Below, piece after piece: positions 1 to 11,263 of a stretch of 64,000 nt of DNA. The stretch spans positions 5,084,001 through 5,148,000 of the forward strand of contig NW_025408667.1 in assembly GCF_020360975.1 (NCBI RefSeq). The letters run 5' to 3'. The translations under genes were made by a program, and so were the position numbers. The notes under the pieces are model-generated. The model did no database searches. It worked only from the letters and a program-made list of their open reading frames with translations, and was not told the DNA's origin. The DNA is from Hirsutella rhossiliensis (Eukaryota > Ascomycota > Sordariomycetes > Hypocreales > Ophiocordycipitaceae). Every line of letters starts with the position of its first letter. Within the stretch, counting starts at the first letter, position 1.

Positions 1-362
1 TCTTTTAAGTAAGCCTTAGCCTTTAAGGTACTTATTTTAACCCTTAAGTTAAGAGGGGGTATAAAGTTAAAAGGGCCTTCCTTAGGTCTAGGCTAAGGTC
101 CTAAGTTAAGTCTAAGCTAAGTCTTATTAATAAGAGGTATATACCTTTAGTTAGTAAAAGTAAAAAAGAGCTTTCTACTTATATAAAAAAGATCCTTACT
201 TAATTTATAATCTTTAATAGTATATTATATACCTACTAATAGCTATATAAGGCTATACTTAAGAGGGCGTAATATACTATTTACGCTAGTTTTAAGTATA
301 TACCATTTTTATATTTTAAGCTTAGTTTTAAAAGGTTAGCTAAAAAGATATAATAATACTCT
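1..362 (-). repeat. J-family LTR, partial (3' LTR of J)
   Basis: The stretch matches about 38838-39198 in the same orientation and the reverse complement of the repeat at 40877-41476. All three copies stop at the same inner edge, reading GATATAATAATA or close to it. On the minus strand this is a start TATTATTATATC, probably TG-initial before RIP. About 240 bp of the LTR should lie beyond the window start. The adjoining purine tract at 363-375 (minus strand) supports calling it the 3' LTR of J. Confidence 0.6.
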
Positions 363-965
363 TTTTTAGTTTATATATTTAATCGACTTATTTATTTATA
401 AGTAGTATATTAAACTTAACTTTCTTTATACTTCCTTTTATTTATAAAACCCCCTTTAAAAGTTTCCTATTTAGTTTATCTCTTTATTTAATATAATTAA
501 CTTTAGTATCTTATAAAAGTAAAAGTAAGCTTAAAGGAACCTTATTATATATACTACTACCCTTATTATTAATATCGCTTTAAGTATTACTACTTTTATT
601 AGTTAGTTTATAATTACTTAAAAGTACCTTATACTTTTTATCTTTATTAGTAGTAGTTTAACTATAAAGTCTATTAATAAGTATATAAATAGTTAAGATA
701 GCGGTAGTAAAAGCTTTAAGAGTCCCTTTTAAAGCTACCTTTATATATATATCCTTTTATATAGTCTATAGTTAGTAATACGCCGCTTTACTATTACTAA
801 CTAGCTAGGCTAAAAGAATTCTTAGGCTAGTATTACTAAGGTCCTCTTTCTCTTTAAGTATTTTACTACTATTAAGTTATATATCTACTAAGCTATTTAT
901 ATATAAAGTATTTCTTATTCCTTAGCTCTTTTGTCTTTATAGTACTTTAGTATCCTTAGTACTTA
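363..965 (-). pseudogene. 3' part of element J, unrecognised coding debris
   Basis: About 600 bp of RIPed sequence lies between the J LTR and the copia insertion at 966. Reading the minus strand gives a fairly open frame interrupted by TAA/TAG only, but I recognise no motif in it. By position it should be the integrase end or 3' untranslated part of J. The last five bases (961-965, ACTTA) are the left target duplication of the copia element. Confidence 0.35.
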
Positions 966-1442
966 TCTCGCGAAGAGAGATATAAGAAGTATATATAAAA
1001 TATATAAAGGTAAAAGTAAAAGTAAGGGGTTAGATAGGTAGGGCAGAGATATTTCAATCTTATAGGGGCAGTAATAAAGGTAGGGGAGTGATTTTTATAT
1101 TGCCTTAATTATCCTTCTTTCCTCTATCTAGCGCCCTTCTTTATACCCGTCTAGTATCTTAATTAATAAAGAAGATCCTATTTAAAGAAGCTATTAATAT
1201 CCTTTTAACTACTAAGCTTTTTACCGGTTTCTCCCCTTCTTTCTAGCTATTACCGGTATATCCGTCTTATCTCTTGCTACCTCTATAAGAAGCTATCGCT
1301 ACTTCTACTTCCCCTTATACCCTTACCCTCCTTTCTATACCTCTTTTTAGCTCCTTCTTTAAAACCTATTTTTTAGCTTCCTAGGTCCCTCGTACTAAGG
1401 GATATCTCTAAGAATTACGAAATTAAGCTACGCTTCGCGATA
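966..1442 (-). repeat. Copia A1 3' LTR
   Basis: This is a 477-bp LTR. Read on the minus strand it starts TATCGCGAAG (probably TGTCGCGAAG before RIP) and ends CTTCGCGAGA, so it has near-perfect 8-bp inverted ends built on TCGCGAAG/CTTCGCGA. It is the same length as the repeat at 6849-7325. It is the reference for the solo copies found elsewhere in the window. Confidence 0.9.
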
Positions 1443-1452
1443 CACCCCCTTA
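1443..1452 (-). other. Polypurine tract of copia A1
   Basis: Read on the minus strand these bases are TAAGGGGGTG and directly precede the LTR start. The matching junction in the copia copy at 63302 reads AAGGGGGTA followed by TATCGCG. This is where plus-strand DNA synthesis would be primed. The same junction occurs in the miniature element at 16549-16564. Confidence 0.75.
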
Positions 1453-1499
1453 GCTATAGCCTGCCTTTATAGAAAGGGTAAAGCTAAATACTTAGGCCG

Positions 1500-4400
1500 C
1501 TAAGCGTATAAAGGAGGTCTTAGTCTATACTTAACCCTTACTCGAGAAATCCGGGTTTTAGCCCTAAGCTTTTTTAGACCTACTTTAGGAAAAGGGGCCT
1601 TAAGGAGGAAATTAAGTCCTATAAGAAAGGGGGGCTTCTCTAAGGATAAGTCCTTAAAAAAGGGGGCCTTTTAAGAAGAATAAGTCCTAATTAAGCTAGG
1701 GGCCCTTCTTTAAGATAAGTCCTAATTCCTCTCTTTAGCTATAGACGTTTCCTTCCTCCTACGTATTATTAGCTCCTCTTATAACTCTTAAGGCGGGCTT
1801 CTAAGGATAGCTTCTCTTAAACGTCTTCTAGCCTAATTTACTATAAAAGGATAGCTAGCTTTTACTTTAATAGTAGCTTCGTAAGACCGTTAGCTTTTAT
1901 TAATACTATTAAAACCTAACGGATAGAAATAAGTCCCCTTTAAACCTCTTAGCGTAACTAATACTAATAGATAATAATATACTATAGCTAGGTCGATAGC
2001 TTACTATTTTCCTTTATAAGAATTTATATAGTCTATATATTATTATATTCTATAGCTAACGGGGTTAGGATTTATAGTTATAGAGATATTAATAGCTAGC
2101 TAAGGAAAATCGCTTCTTTTAATACTTTTAAAGAGCTAGTAGCTTTACCTCTATACTAAAAGTTATAACGGTAGCTTACTTTAAAGCTTTCTAAGTAATA
2201 GTTCCTTTAAAAAGGGATATAATATACCCTTATAAGCTCTTTCTATTTAAGGAATTATCCGTAAAGGATAAATCGCTTGAATAAAGGATAATTTCTATAG
2301 CTTATTTCCTTCCCTACCCTCTTAGGCATAGACTATATAATCTCGTTAAATAAAGATAAAGGATAGCTCTATCTACTTCTACTTAATGCCTAGGGCTAGG
2401 ATTCTAGTTATACCTAGCTAGCTAGGAGACCGTAAAAGAAATATCTAGTTAAGTAGAAATAGCTATAAAAAGTAAGGCGCTTACCTTCTATTAATATTAG
2501 TGTTTCTCTTACTCCCTAGCTTAAAAGGACGGATTAAGTAAAAGCTCTTTATCTAATATAAGCGTAAAAGGAAGCTTCTTATCGAAGGAATTAAGGAGGA
2601 ATTTATAAGCGACCTTATCGATATAGGCGTCTTAGTTAAGCTAGATAGTCTATTAAGACCTATTTTAAAGGATTTATATCCCTAGGAACTACTTTAGCTC
2701 CCTTAGCTTAGTTATCTTATACCTTTATTATAGGCCTTATATAGCCTCCTTAGTAGTAGCCTCTTCCTCTTTTAAGTAGGCTTAGATAATATCGTCGATA
2801 TAGAAAAAGACTATGATTTTACCCTTCTATATTATATACGGTTCCTAAGGCACTTTCTTAAAGCCGAGGGCTTTAAAGGAATATATTAAATACTATTACT
2901 AAAGAAGAGGTAATCTTTATAGTTTATATAAAGCTTTCCTAAGCTATAGAACCTTTCCTAGTTATTAGAAACTAAGAGGAAGTTCTATATAAATAACTTC
3001 TTCTTCCTTAAGTAGGTAGTTAATAAAAGCGTTAACTATATCTATCTAATCGAGCTCGAGGTTAAATTCTACTACTATAGCTATAAGGGTCTAAAAAGAT
3101 ATCCTTACTAAGGTAGTTACCCTAGTAAGAAGATCCCCTTTTTCCTATTAGTTCCTATAGATAACTAGCTAGGCTTTATACTTTTAAAGGAAGCTATATT
3201 TATTAGTCTTATAGATAAAGACCTATTTATAGCTAAGGACCTATTTTCCTCTTACTTCTTTCTTAAGGACCTCTTTAAAAGACCCTATCTCTTTATATAA
3301 AGCTAGGTAGTCTTTCTAGGCCTAGAAAAACTAGTCTTTAAAGGGGTGTTTTTATACTTATTTTTAGTTTACTAGTAGGTCTAGGAGGTCTCTTTTATAT
3401 ACCTTCCTTACTAATAGTAGCTTGAAAATCCGACCTACTATAAACGCTCTATAGGAACCGTCTTTTATTAGCGTTAGATAGAAGTCGGAAAACCGATTAA
3501 AATAAAGGAGAAATTAATCTTCTTTTATATCGGGCCCTATACCTTCCTTTACTTCTTAAAGTAGGGATAAAAAAGCAGCCGGGCAATCCTTTAAAAGAGG
3601 TGCCTTTCCTACCCCCTTAAGGGTTAAGATAGGAAGACTAACTAAAAAAGCTGCTTTTAAATCTTCTTCTTATATAAGAGGAAGCATAGGTAGGTAGGCG
3701 TATTCTAGCTCTACCGCTTTCCTATAGTCTCCTTCTTCGTCTAGATTATCTAATTTAATAGCTTCCTCTTTTTCTTTAAAGATAGTATTATCCTCGACTA
3801 CTTCGATATCGGTTTCTTTTTCTATTTCCTTATCTAGGACCTCTTCTTAAGACTATTAAAAAGGGGGGATTTAAATCTTTTAAATTAGCTAACGTTATAA
3901 GAGTAAGAGGGGCTATTAATCCCTCTTTCTATCGAAGAAGCTAGATTCGTCGAAAATTATATCCTTAGTTAAAATAACCTTTCGTAAAAGAGGAATCTAG
4001 ATCTAGAAGATATTCGTAGAATTATAACTAATAAGGTAACTAATAAAGGCTCTAGGATTAAGCTTTCTTTTCTTCTTCCTTTTTAGCTATATATCGGTAG
4101 TTATAGTATATACCTTATAGCTATAGGTATAAAGGTAGGCTAGCGAGGCCCTCTTTTTCGTAAAGAGCTTAAGGGGGGATTTCTAGTTTATTCCTTAGGT
4201 CTTAAAAAGGGTCTCTAGGTCCCTATAGTCCCTTAGTCCCCTAGGGTCCCTTAGGGTCCGGTTCTAAAGATAATAGGCAGTCTTAACGACTTCCCTCTAA
4301 AGGTCGTATAGAAGCCTTATAGTAAGTCTTATTGTATAGGCCCTTTCTATTATAGTACCCCTTAATCTTTCTGCCCCTCCGTTCTAAGCCTAGGTATTTA

Positions 4401-6834
4401 ATGCTAATAGGAGGGGTAAAATACCCTTTTTTCGAAGCTAATTTAAGATATCCTTTATAAATAGCTCTCCGTTAAACCGTATCTTCTTTACCTTATAGCT
4501 AAAGTAGGATTTTATTTAGTTAACGAAGTCTTAGAGGGTAAACTAGTTATACTTACTTAGGTAGGTCTATAAGAAATAAGGGAAAACTATCCCTAAAAAA
4601 GCGTCTATAAAAAACATTACTTTAATAAAGCTTTCCTAGTCCTTAGAGACGTCTATTTAATCGACCTAAATTTCCTTATATAGCTAGTCCGGCCATAAAG
4701 GCGGTCGTCTAGAAATTCGTCTCTTAGTTTTTCCTTAGCTATAGTATTTATATTTAACGGTCTTTAGGCCCCTTATTCGTACGCCCTATTATTAGCCTAG
4801 CTTATATAAAGCTAAGGGGCCTAGGTAACCTAGTCGTGCGTACTAAAGAAGACCTTCTCCTTAAGCTGCTAAAAGAGGGTCCTTTATAATAAACCTATTC
4901 CTCTTAGTAAGGAAAGCTAACTTCTTAAGAGGTTCCTTCCTAAGGATAGGTTAGAATTCGAGAATAAATTAACCGAATATTTCCTCGATAAGCTTAATAG
5001 TCTAACTTTTCTAGACTAGCCTTATAGGCTTAGACGTTATATCTTAGAAGATTCCTTCCTTATAAAGAAGGTAAAAGGAAATTAGGCTCGTTAAAAATTG
5101 AGGATAAAAAGCTAACCTTTTTCGTCGAAGAATTTATATAGACCTATTAAGTAATTTTATCGTGAAATTCACCCTTCCGTATCCCTCTATCTATACGGTT
5201 AATTCCCTAGTAATAAGATATTCCGTCTATACCTTCTTAAAGGACCGGAATTATAAGAGTATATTATAGATATCGAGGGAAGTACTAGAGTTAAGGATAG
5301 CTGATTTTCGTAGGGGATAGTCGGAGGGTCCTAATAGTTAGTCTTACTAATTTATAGGGAAGACGAATACCGGATTTACTATACTAACGATTTTTTATTA
5401 AATTTACGGCTTAAATAAGGGCAGCGGCGTTAGTTATTATTTCTTAGTAACCTAAATCTTATCTATCTTCTTTTATAACGAGGGGTCCTCCTTAAGAAAC
5501 TATTATATCGTTTCTTATAGCCTCTTTAAAGGGTTAAATCCTTTAAGTCGGTTTTCCTTAAAGACTTACTAGTATTATAATAACCGATAGCCTAGTAATT
5601 TATATACTAAGTAGCCGTTTCGTTTAGTCTTTTATTTCTTCGAGGAATCCTTATTCCGATTTAGAAGGTCTACTTAAAAACCCCCCCTTTTTACCCTTTA
5701 TTACTAATTTTAACGAAGAGGTTTAATTTCGACTAGTTCCTTAATTTTTCGACTAATAGACTAAAAGGTCTATTAGGGGACTAGTCGGGCCGGTCTAACT
5801 AATAGGACCGGGGCCGGGCCTAGAATAAGATACGTAGCTAGGGCCGGGCCTAGGGCAGCCGTTAAAGACGGTATTAATACTCTCGAGGGAGGTAGAGCTA
5901 AAGGAGTAATAGCTATAGTAGTAATAGCGGGGGCTATAGTAATAGGGGCTATAGTAGCTATAAGGGTAGTAGATCGAGCCGTTTAGGTCGAGTGCTAGCT
6001 ATAAAGGAATAAGACTACTTACTATTATACTTTAGTAGCCTCTTTATTTAGTTCCCGGCTAGCCTCTTAAAAGATAGTTAAGTAACTATTACTAATAGGC
6101 TTTATTAGCAGAGATATATCCTATAGCTACTAGCCGGAAAGAGCTTCTATAAAGAAGTATTAGTTAGCTTCCTTAAAGATCTCTTCTTACTTAGCTATCT
6201 ATAAAAACGCTAGTAGGTTCCTAGTAGAAAAGGCTCCTAGGTATACTATATAGGTCTTCTTAATACGGTTAGTTATATAGCCCCTTAAAGGAGCTATTAA
6301 GGTCTTAAGCTTTAAAAGCTACTACTTAAGAGTCTCTTCCTCTTAAAGAGTAATTAGCTTTATAGTACTAATAGATTCCGTTATCGCTATACGTATAGTA
6401 GTTAGCAGCTTTATCTTATAAAGGTATTCCTTACGATAACTCTCATAGTTACCTAAGGTAGCAGAAAACGCTCTCTATTATATAGAGGTTAGCTCGGAGA
6501 AGAAGGAAGCTCCCTTTATAAATTCCGTTGCCTTAGGATAAAGAGGGGGCTTAAGAGGGTCCTACTTATCAGAGAAGACTAAATTATAAATAGTTCTATC
6601 TATATAAGCCCGTAGCTCCTTTACCTACTTATCTTAATCTTAGGGCTCTATAAGAATCGTCCTATAGACCGTAGGGATAGTAAAGGAGTCGTTTTTCGAT
6701 ATTATTATAGAAGAGGGGGGGTAGAAAAGTTAGTTAAAAATTGGCTTTTCTAGTAAGAGGGGTAAAGGGAAGCTATAAGGGATATAAGAAAGGTGCCTTT
6801 TATAGCAGCTAGAAGGTATAGGAATTCTATTCCT
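1500..6834 (-). pseudogene. Copia gag-pol, destroyed by RIP
   Basis: The internal region codes for a copia polyprotein on the minus strand, in the order gag, protease, integrase, reverse transcriptase, RNase H from right to left. Two motifs are clear. At 4366-4383 the frame reads NGGAER, with a stop replacing the residue two positions before it, followed by a stretch starting RGTIIERA; this is the copia integrase motif containing the catalytic glutamate. At 2785-2805 the frame reads FYIDDII, the reverse transcriptase active site. In-frame TAG and TAA codons are frequent, and TGA and ATG are essentially missing, as expected after RIP. I did not resolve gag or protease boundaries, and nothing here could be translated into a working protein. 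Confidence 0.8.
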
Positions 6835-6848
6835 CCTAGGCTTATAAC
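6835..6848 (-). other. Primer-binding site, initiator-tRNA-half type
   Basis: Directly inside the right LTR the minus strand reads GTTATAAGCCTAGG. Undoing TG-to-TA and CA-to-TA changes gives GTTATGAGCCCAGG, which is complementary to the anticodon arm of eukaryotic initiator tRNA-Met (GGGCTCATAAC). Drosophila copia is known to prime from a cleaved half of that tRNA. The match is by eye against remembered tRNA sequence, so the family is firm but the exact tRNA is an inference. Confidence 0.7.
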
Positions 6849-7325
6849 TCTCGCAAAGAGAGATATAAGAAGTATATATAAAATATATAAAGGTAAAAGT
6901 AAAAGTAAGGGGTTAGATAGGTAGGGCAGAGATATTTAAATCTTATAGGGGCAGTAATAAAGGTAAGGGAGTAATTTTTATATTACTTTAATTATCCTTC
7001 TTTCCTTTATCTAACGCCCCTCTTTATACTTATCTAGCATCTTAATTAATAAAGAAGATCCTACTTAAAGAAGCTACTAATATCCTTTTAACTACTAAGC
7101 TTTTTACTAGTTTTTCCCTTTCTTTCTAGCTATTACTAGTATATCCGTTTTATCTCTCGCTACCTTTATAGGAAGCTATCGCTACTTCTACTTCCCCTTA
7201 TACCCCTACCCTCCTTTCTATACCTCTTTTTAGCTCCTTCTTTAAAACCTATTTTTTAGCTTCCTAGGTCCCTTATACTAAGGGATATCTTTAAGAACTA
7301 TAAAATTAAGCTATGCTTCGCGATA
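6849..7325 (-). repeat. Copia A1 5' LTR
   Basis: This is the second 477-bp LTR, in the same orientation as 966-1442, and it is followed by the right target duplication ACTTA (7326-7330). It differs from its partner at many C-to-T and G-to-A positions, so the two LTRs were mutated independently by RIP. Divergence between them therefore cannot be read as a clock. Confidence 0.9.
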
Positions 7326-7330
7326 ACTTA

Positions 7331-7469
7331 TAGCTTATTATAAAAGTATAACTATCTCTTAATATTAATTATTTATTTACTTAGCTATACCTTTAGTTAC
7401 TATTTTAGTATTAGCGATCTCTTCCTTTTATATATTACTTAGAATACTACTTAATACTCTTTATCTTTT
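7331..7469 (-). other. Short RIPed remnant of element J
   Basis: About 140 bp lies between the copia element and the young chromovirus. It is AT-rich, lacks CA/TG, and has no motif I recognise. It is interpreted as a slice of J because the nest structure requires it. Confidence 0.4.
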
Positions 7470-7474
7470 CTTAG

Positions 7475-7696
7475 TGTTACGGCCAGGCACATACGAGCCT
7501 TGACGGCTATAAAGATGTATTGGCACTATGAACAAAGACTCAAAGCTAAGGAGCAAGAAAGGAAGACTAGACTACACGACCGAGCGGGCCCTTATATAGA
7601 CACGAGGTCGCGCGTGGGCACGTGATGCTGCTTGGGCACGTGACACTGGTGAGGTTCTGCGCTGGCGGCTCTACGCCGGCGCCCAGGGTCGTGACA
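7475..7696 (-). repeat. 3' LTR of the young chromovirus
   Basis: This is a 222-bp LTR with TGT...ACA ends (TGTTACGG at one end, CGTGACA at the other). By eye it is identical to 13212-13433. The left target duplication CTTAG is at 7470-7474. Confidence 0.95.
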
Positions 7697-7706
7697 CTAC
7701 CCCCCG
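7697..7706 (-). other. Polypurine tract of the young chromovirus
   Basis: On the minus strand the bases next to the 3' LTR read CGGGGGGTAG, then the LTR begins TGTCACGAC. The G-run sits where plus-strand priming is expected. Confidence 0.65.
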
Positions 7707-7707
7707 T

Positions 7708-8035
7708 CTAAGGCCTTGATATGCGTATCAAGGTAGTCAGTCGTGGCGGCGGGTTCTTGGTTTCACGGCTTTCTGCTGTGTCGTCATCGTCTCGTTCCTC
7801 GCAGCCCTCCTCCGCTGCAGCACATTCGATCCAGTATTGCAGGTTGACGGGTGGGCCTGCTGCGTCCGGATGTTCATCGTGGAAAATCTTCAATGCCATT
7901 GGTGCGTTACGGAAATTTAGCCGGGTACCAGGTCTCATCAGGGTCACATCCCTTCCATAAGACCTGGTATTCCAGTCGTCGACTCCTACCGGTTACTCGA
8001 GACTGCTGGACTTGATCAACCTCCCACTCGGGTTC
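7708..8035 (-). pseudogene. Chromodomain at the integrase C-terminus (frameshifted)
   Basis: Two overlapping minus-strand frames together give a chromodomain. The first (8035 down to about 7926) contains EWEVDQVQQSR, then LEYQVLWKGCDPDETWYP, the aromatic core plus the WKG and TW motifs. The second (from 7947 down to 7708) contains NFRNAPMALKIFHDEHPDA, the C-terminal helix of the domain, followed by an acidic tail. The frame changes at about 7920-7926 and again between this domain and the GPY/F module at about 8040. Chromodomains of chromoviruses bind methylated histone H3 and steer integration into heterochromatin, which fits an element landing inside a RIPed repeat block. The domain identity is strong; the frame breaks could be real or assembly errors. 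Confidence 0.85.
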
Positions 8036-9110
8036 TCCGTTGATCTCCTCGGGTGGCGGAGGTGACTGGATCTGCTGGGGGGTTATCGGCTGCTTTTCGA
8101 AGACGGTCGGCGTGGAATAGGTTCTTCATTTTGTACGACTCGGGCAGCTGCAGTACGTAGCTATGACCGCGTTCTTCCAGGATTACGAACGGACCTGACC
8201 ATTGGTTATCTAGCCGAGTAGTCGGAGCGTTCGTGGCGAAGCCTTTCCTGCTGAGAAAAACTCGGTCACCGATGGCAAAGTCGGTTGGTCGTCGTTTCCT
8301 ATTAGCCTGTTCCTTCTGACGTTCTTGAGCGGCGGTGGCAGCATTCCTGGCGTCTTCCTGGGGTTTCTGGGCGGGCTGCACAAGTTCCTAGCTCTGGCGG
8401 CGGGTCCGGTGGCAGCGGTCTTGTCAGTCGGGGGCAGTGACAGGGGTTCCGGATATCTCGGCCTAGGGCTACTTTTAACGGTGCCATGTCGATGGAAGAG
8501 TGCCAAGACGAGTTATGGGCGAAGTCGAGGGCGGGCAGCAGGGAACTCCAGTTATCTTGATGCTTCGTCACGTAGAATCGTAGCTTTTGATCTAGGTATT
8601 GATTTGTAACTTCTACACCCTTGGGTCTGAGGGTGTAGGAGCTTCCATGACGATGCTTCGTTCCCGTGAGCCGGTTAATCTCTGCGAGGAAGGCAGAAAT
8701 AAACTGTCCAGCGTTGTCAGAAATCCATACGAGGGGCATACCGAAGAAACGATAGAGGTAGCGGAAGTAGCGGCTAGCTAAGACTTCTGCCGTATCGTTT
8801 TTCTTTCCTGGGAGCGTGGCGATAATCCGGCTTAGCTTGCAGACGAAGGTCCAAACATAGTCATATCCGTAACGGTCTTTCGGCATATCCTTCCCGTCAC
8901 ATTCGACGTGCTCCCAAACAGAGGTCGGTACGGGCAGTGGATGGAGCAGTCCAGGGGTCTTGTCTCGAGGGGTTTTGTTGCGGCGGCAGTCGTGGCAGTT
9001 CCGAATATAACGACGGATATCCTCCTTCATCCTTGGCCAGTAGAAGTCTCGTTGGAGCAGCTTGATCACCTTGTTCTGTCCGGCGTGAGCGAAGATCTGG
9101 GGTTCGTGGG
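8016..9110 (-). pseudogene. Integrase (zinc finger, DDE core, GPY/F module), frameshifted
   Basis: The main frame (9069 to 8302) starts within the zinc-binding domain, with CHDC as the second half of the HHCC finger; the histidines lie just upstream in another frame. The catalytic core shows D58 (VECDGKD), D118 (WISDNAGQF) and E153 (GVEVTNQ), the second pair about 35 residues apart as in retroviral-type integrases. The motif around the glutamate is unusual, lacking the common HPQTDGQ spelling. The C-terminal module continues in a second frame (8381 to 8016) with DNQWSGPFVILEERG and then SYKMKNLFHADRLRK, a GPY/F-type domain. At least one frame change separates core and C-terminus near 8310-8380. 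The enzyme would insert the cDNA into chromosomes. Confidence 0.85.
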
Positions 9111-9506
9111 CTTCGCGAATGAGCGCGGTCTGAAGAAACGTCTGCTTGTCTGAGGTCTGGGCTGGTACGACCAGGTGTGTTCCATGGGTACCGAGGTCTT
9201 GGAGGAGGTTCTCTGGCGGATCAACGAAACGAGTTCGGCTCCCTTCGGGACCGAGTTCGGGTCTAGTTCTGGGCGGTCTTGATCGGGCGTCTGCTGTATC
9301 CCTCGGTCTTCTGGGGTCTGTAGGGCACTCGTGGCCCTCAGAACTAATGGTCTAGTAGGCTTAGGTTCGGGACTAAAGTTCTGAGGGGGCAGGTTGCCGG
9401 CGGCCGTAGGGTCTAGAGAGTCGGTCGCGAAGCCTAGCCTTTCCGGAGGGATCAGGGTCACCGTGCGTTCCTCGGCTTCCCGGGCCTTTACGGTAGGGAG
9501 CTCCGC

Positions 9507-9992
9507 TGTCTTCCTGGAGAGGGCATCGGCGACTACGTTCAGTCGACCGGGGCGGTAGAGGAAACGGATGTCGAACTGGGCGAGAAAGTCGGACCATCTG
9601 ATCTGTCGTACCGAGAGCAGGCGCTTCGTAGAGAAATGGACTAAGGCTTCGTGATCGGTGATCACATCGAACTTCTGGCCTAAGAGCTCTGGGTAGAAGT
9701 GCTCTAGACTCTGTACGACGGCGAGGAGCTCGATCTTGGATTGGGTAGGCTCGCTCGGCCGGGGTCATGGTCTTAGAGAAGAATCCAACGGGCTTCCAGG
9801 TCTGATCAGGCTGTTCCTGCCATAGAACACCAGCTGTGGCATTCCGGGAGGCATCGGTCTCCAGTCGGGTCGGCAGTTCTGGTCTAAAGAAGGCGAGGAC
9901 CGGGGCTTCGATAGCCAGGCGCTTGAGTTGATCAAATGCTTCGCGTTGCTCCGGGCCCATCACAAAGGCAACATCCTTCTTAAGCAACCGGT
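9507..9992 (-). pseudogene. RNase H domain, frameshifted
   Basis: The first part (within the frame 10047 to 9373) contains PTRLETDASRNATAGVL, with the first catalytic aspartate, and KPVGFFSKTMTPAERAYPIQ. The reading then moves to another frame near 9735-9750, which contains ITDHEALVHFSTKR, WSDFLAQFDI and YRPGRLNVVADALSRK, the standard end of gypsy RNase H. The domain removes RNA from RNA-DNA hybrids during reverse transcription. The order after reverse transcriptase and before integrase is the gypsy order. Confidence 0.85.
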
Positions 9993-10720
9993 TCAAGGGT
10001 TCTGCCACCCGGAGGCGTGGTAGCAGAAAACACGGATGAAGTTGCATAGGCCAACGAATGATCGGATCGCGGTGCGGTCTCGGAGGTCTTCAAACTTCCA
10101 GTCTTGTATCGATCGAACTTTCCGAGGGTCGACACTAAGGCCCACACCGGCTTCAAGCAGAACGCCGAGGTAGTCAACCTTGGTCACGTTAAATCTAGAC
10201 TTTGATGTCTCCTGAGGTTGGCCTGATGGAGTCGCCAGATCACTTCTTGACAGTCTTTCCAGTGGTCTTCTTCTTTATCCGAGTAGATCAGGACGTCATC
10301 TGCGTAGGCGCTGGCGCACCGGTCGAGGAGATCGTGAAGCTGCGCGTTGATAAACTGCTGGAACCAGGCGGGACCTACCTTCAGACCGAACGGGAGGACT
10401 TTCCAGCGGAAAGTTCCGAAACGGGTGCGAAAGGCGGTCAAATACTCGGAGTCAGGGTCCATGCGGAGACGGTGGAAGGCCTGGATCACATCGATCTTCG
10501 TGAAGCGTTGAGCTTCACGGCAACCGAAAGCAGTACCTTCGAGGGACGGAGCGGGCGTGATGCGACTTTTAAGATGATCGTTCATCCAACGGTAGTCGAT
10601 GCAGAAGCGGCGGGCGGTCGTGTTCGGTTTCGGAGCGAAGAGGACGGATGCGGCGTGCGGACTCGGATCGGGCTCGATGAAGTCTATCTCCCCACATCGT
10701 GACCGGGTCGGCTCGAAGGT
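9993..10720 (-). pseudogene. Reverse transcriptase, frameshifted
   Basis: The polymerase palm is clear in the frame 10585 to 10184. FTKIDVIQAFHRLRM holds the first catalytic aspartate, VLPFGLKVGPAWFQQFIN is the next block, and YADD at 10306-10295 is the active site. The N-terminal part runs upstream in the same strand to about 10720 (PSPHAASVLFAPKPN, then CIDYRWMND). The connection to the thumb shifts frame near 10186-10215, after which TKVDYLGVLLEAGVG and SFVGLCNFIRVFC follow. The shift lies beside a short A-run, so sequencing or assembly error is one possibility. Confidence 0.9.
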
Positions 10721-11263
10721 AGGTGTGGGCCTCTTTCTTCGAGAAGAATCTCTAGATGGGTGAGCTGGGGCGGTAGACGACTACGGACACAAGCAACATG
10801 CTCAGGGTCTTCCCTGAGGGAACGGAATGCTTTGTCCCTGGTAGGTCTTCTGATCCGGGAGACTTTAGCAACGGTTCGAGCACTAGGGACGGTCTGGTCA
10901 AGGCCGGAGCTTGGCTCGAGCTGGACTGGATCCCGGGGCATCAACGGTTCGAGTTCGTTCCACTGTTCGAATCTCTCGTGAGACTCTACTTGGCAGACCA
11001 GGGCGTTAATCAGGGCTTGATCTTCGGAGGCTTGGACCGAGGCGACGGAGACGAAGTCGGTAGCAGGGGCGGTCGAGCTGAAAACGGACAGACTTCTTGG
11101 CAGACGGAGACTTGGACTGAAACGACGGAGACGGAGTCGGTAACGGGGTCGGGACAGAGGCCGGAGGAGCTTGATCAGAGCGGCGCCAGTTCTTGTGGAG
11201 GATCCGGTAGCGTTTCTCCTCTTCTCGAGCAGGCGGTTCCGCCTCTCAGCGTCGGCCTGGATC
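10721..11263 (-). pseudogene. Protease-RT linker region
   Basis: Between the protease and reverse transcriptase modules the minus strand keeps a partly open frame (11430 to 10684). It includes KIQADAERRNRLLEKRR and an arginine/serine-rich stretch. I recognise no domain. It is probably the variable spacer common in gypsy polyproteins, with one or more frame changes near 11264. Confidence 0.5.

Larger units (their letters stand above)
966..7325 (-). mobile_element. Full-length RIPed Ty1/copia retrotransposon A1
   Basis: Two 477-bp direct repeats (966-1442 and 6849-7325) flank an internal region of about 5.4 kb. The five bases outside each end are identical (ACTTA at 961-965 and 7326-7330), so both the ends and the insertion are well defined. 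The element reads on the minus strand. It has a primer-binding site next to the right LTR, a G-rich polypurine tract next to the left LTR, an integrase motif near 4366-4383 and a copia-type reverse transcriptase motif YIDD at 2791-2802. No frame is open, because CAA, CAG and TGG codons have become stops. The integrase lies upstream of reverse transcriptase in the reading direction, which is the copia order and not the gypsy order. A second copy starts at 62827. Confidence 0.9.
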
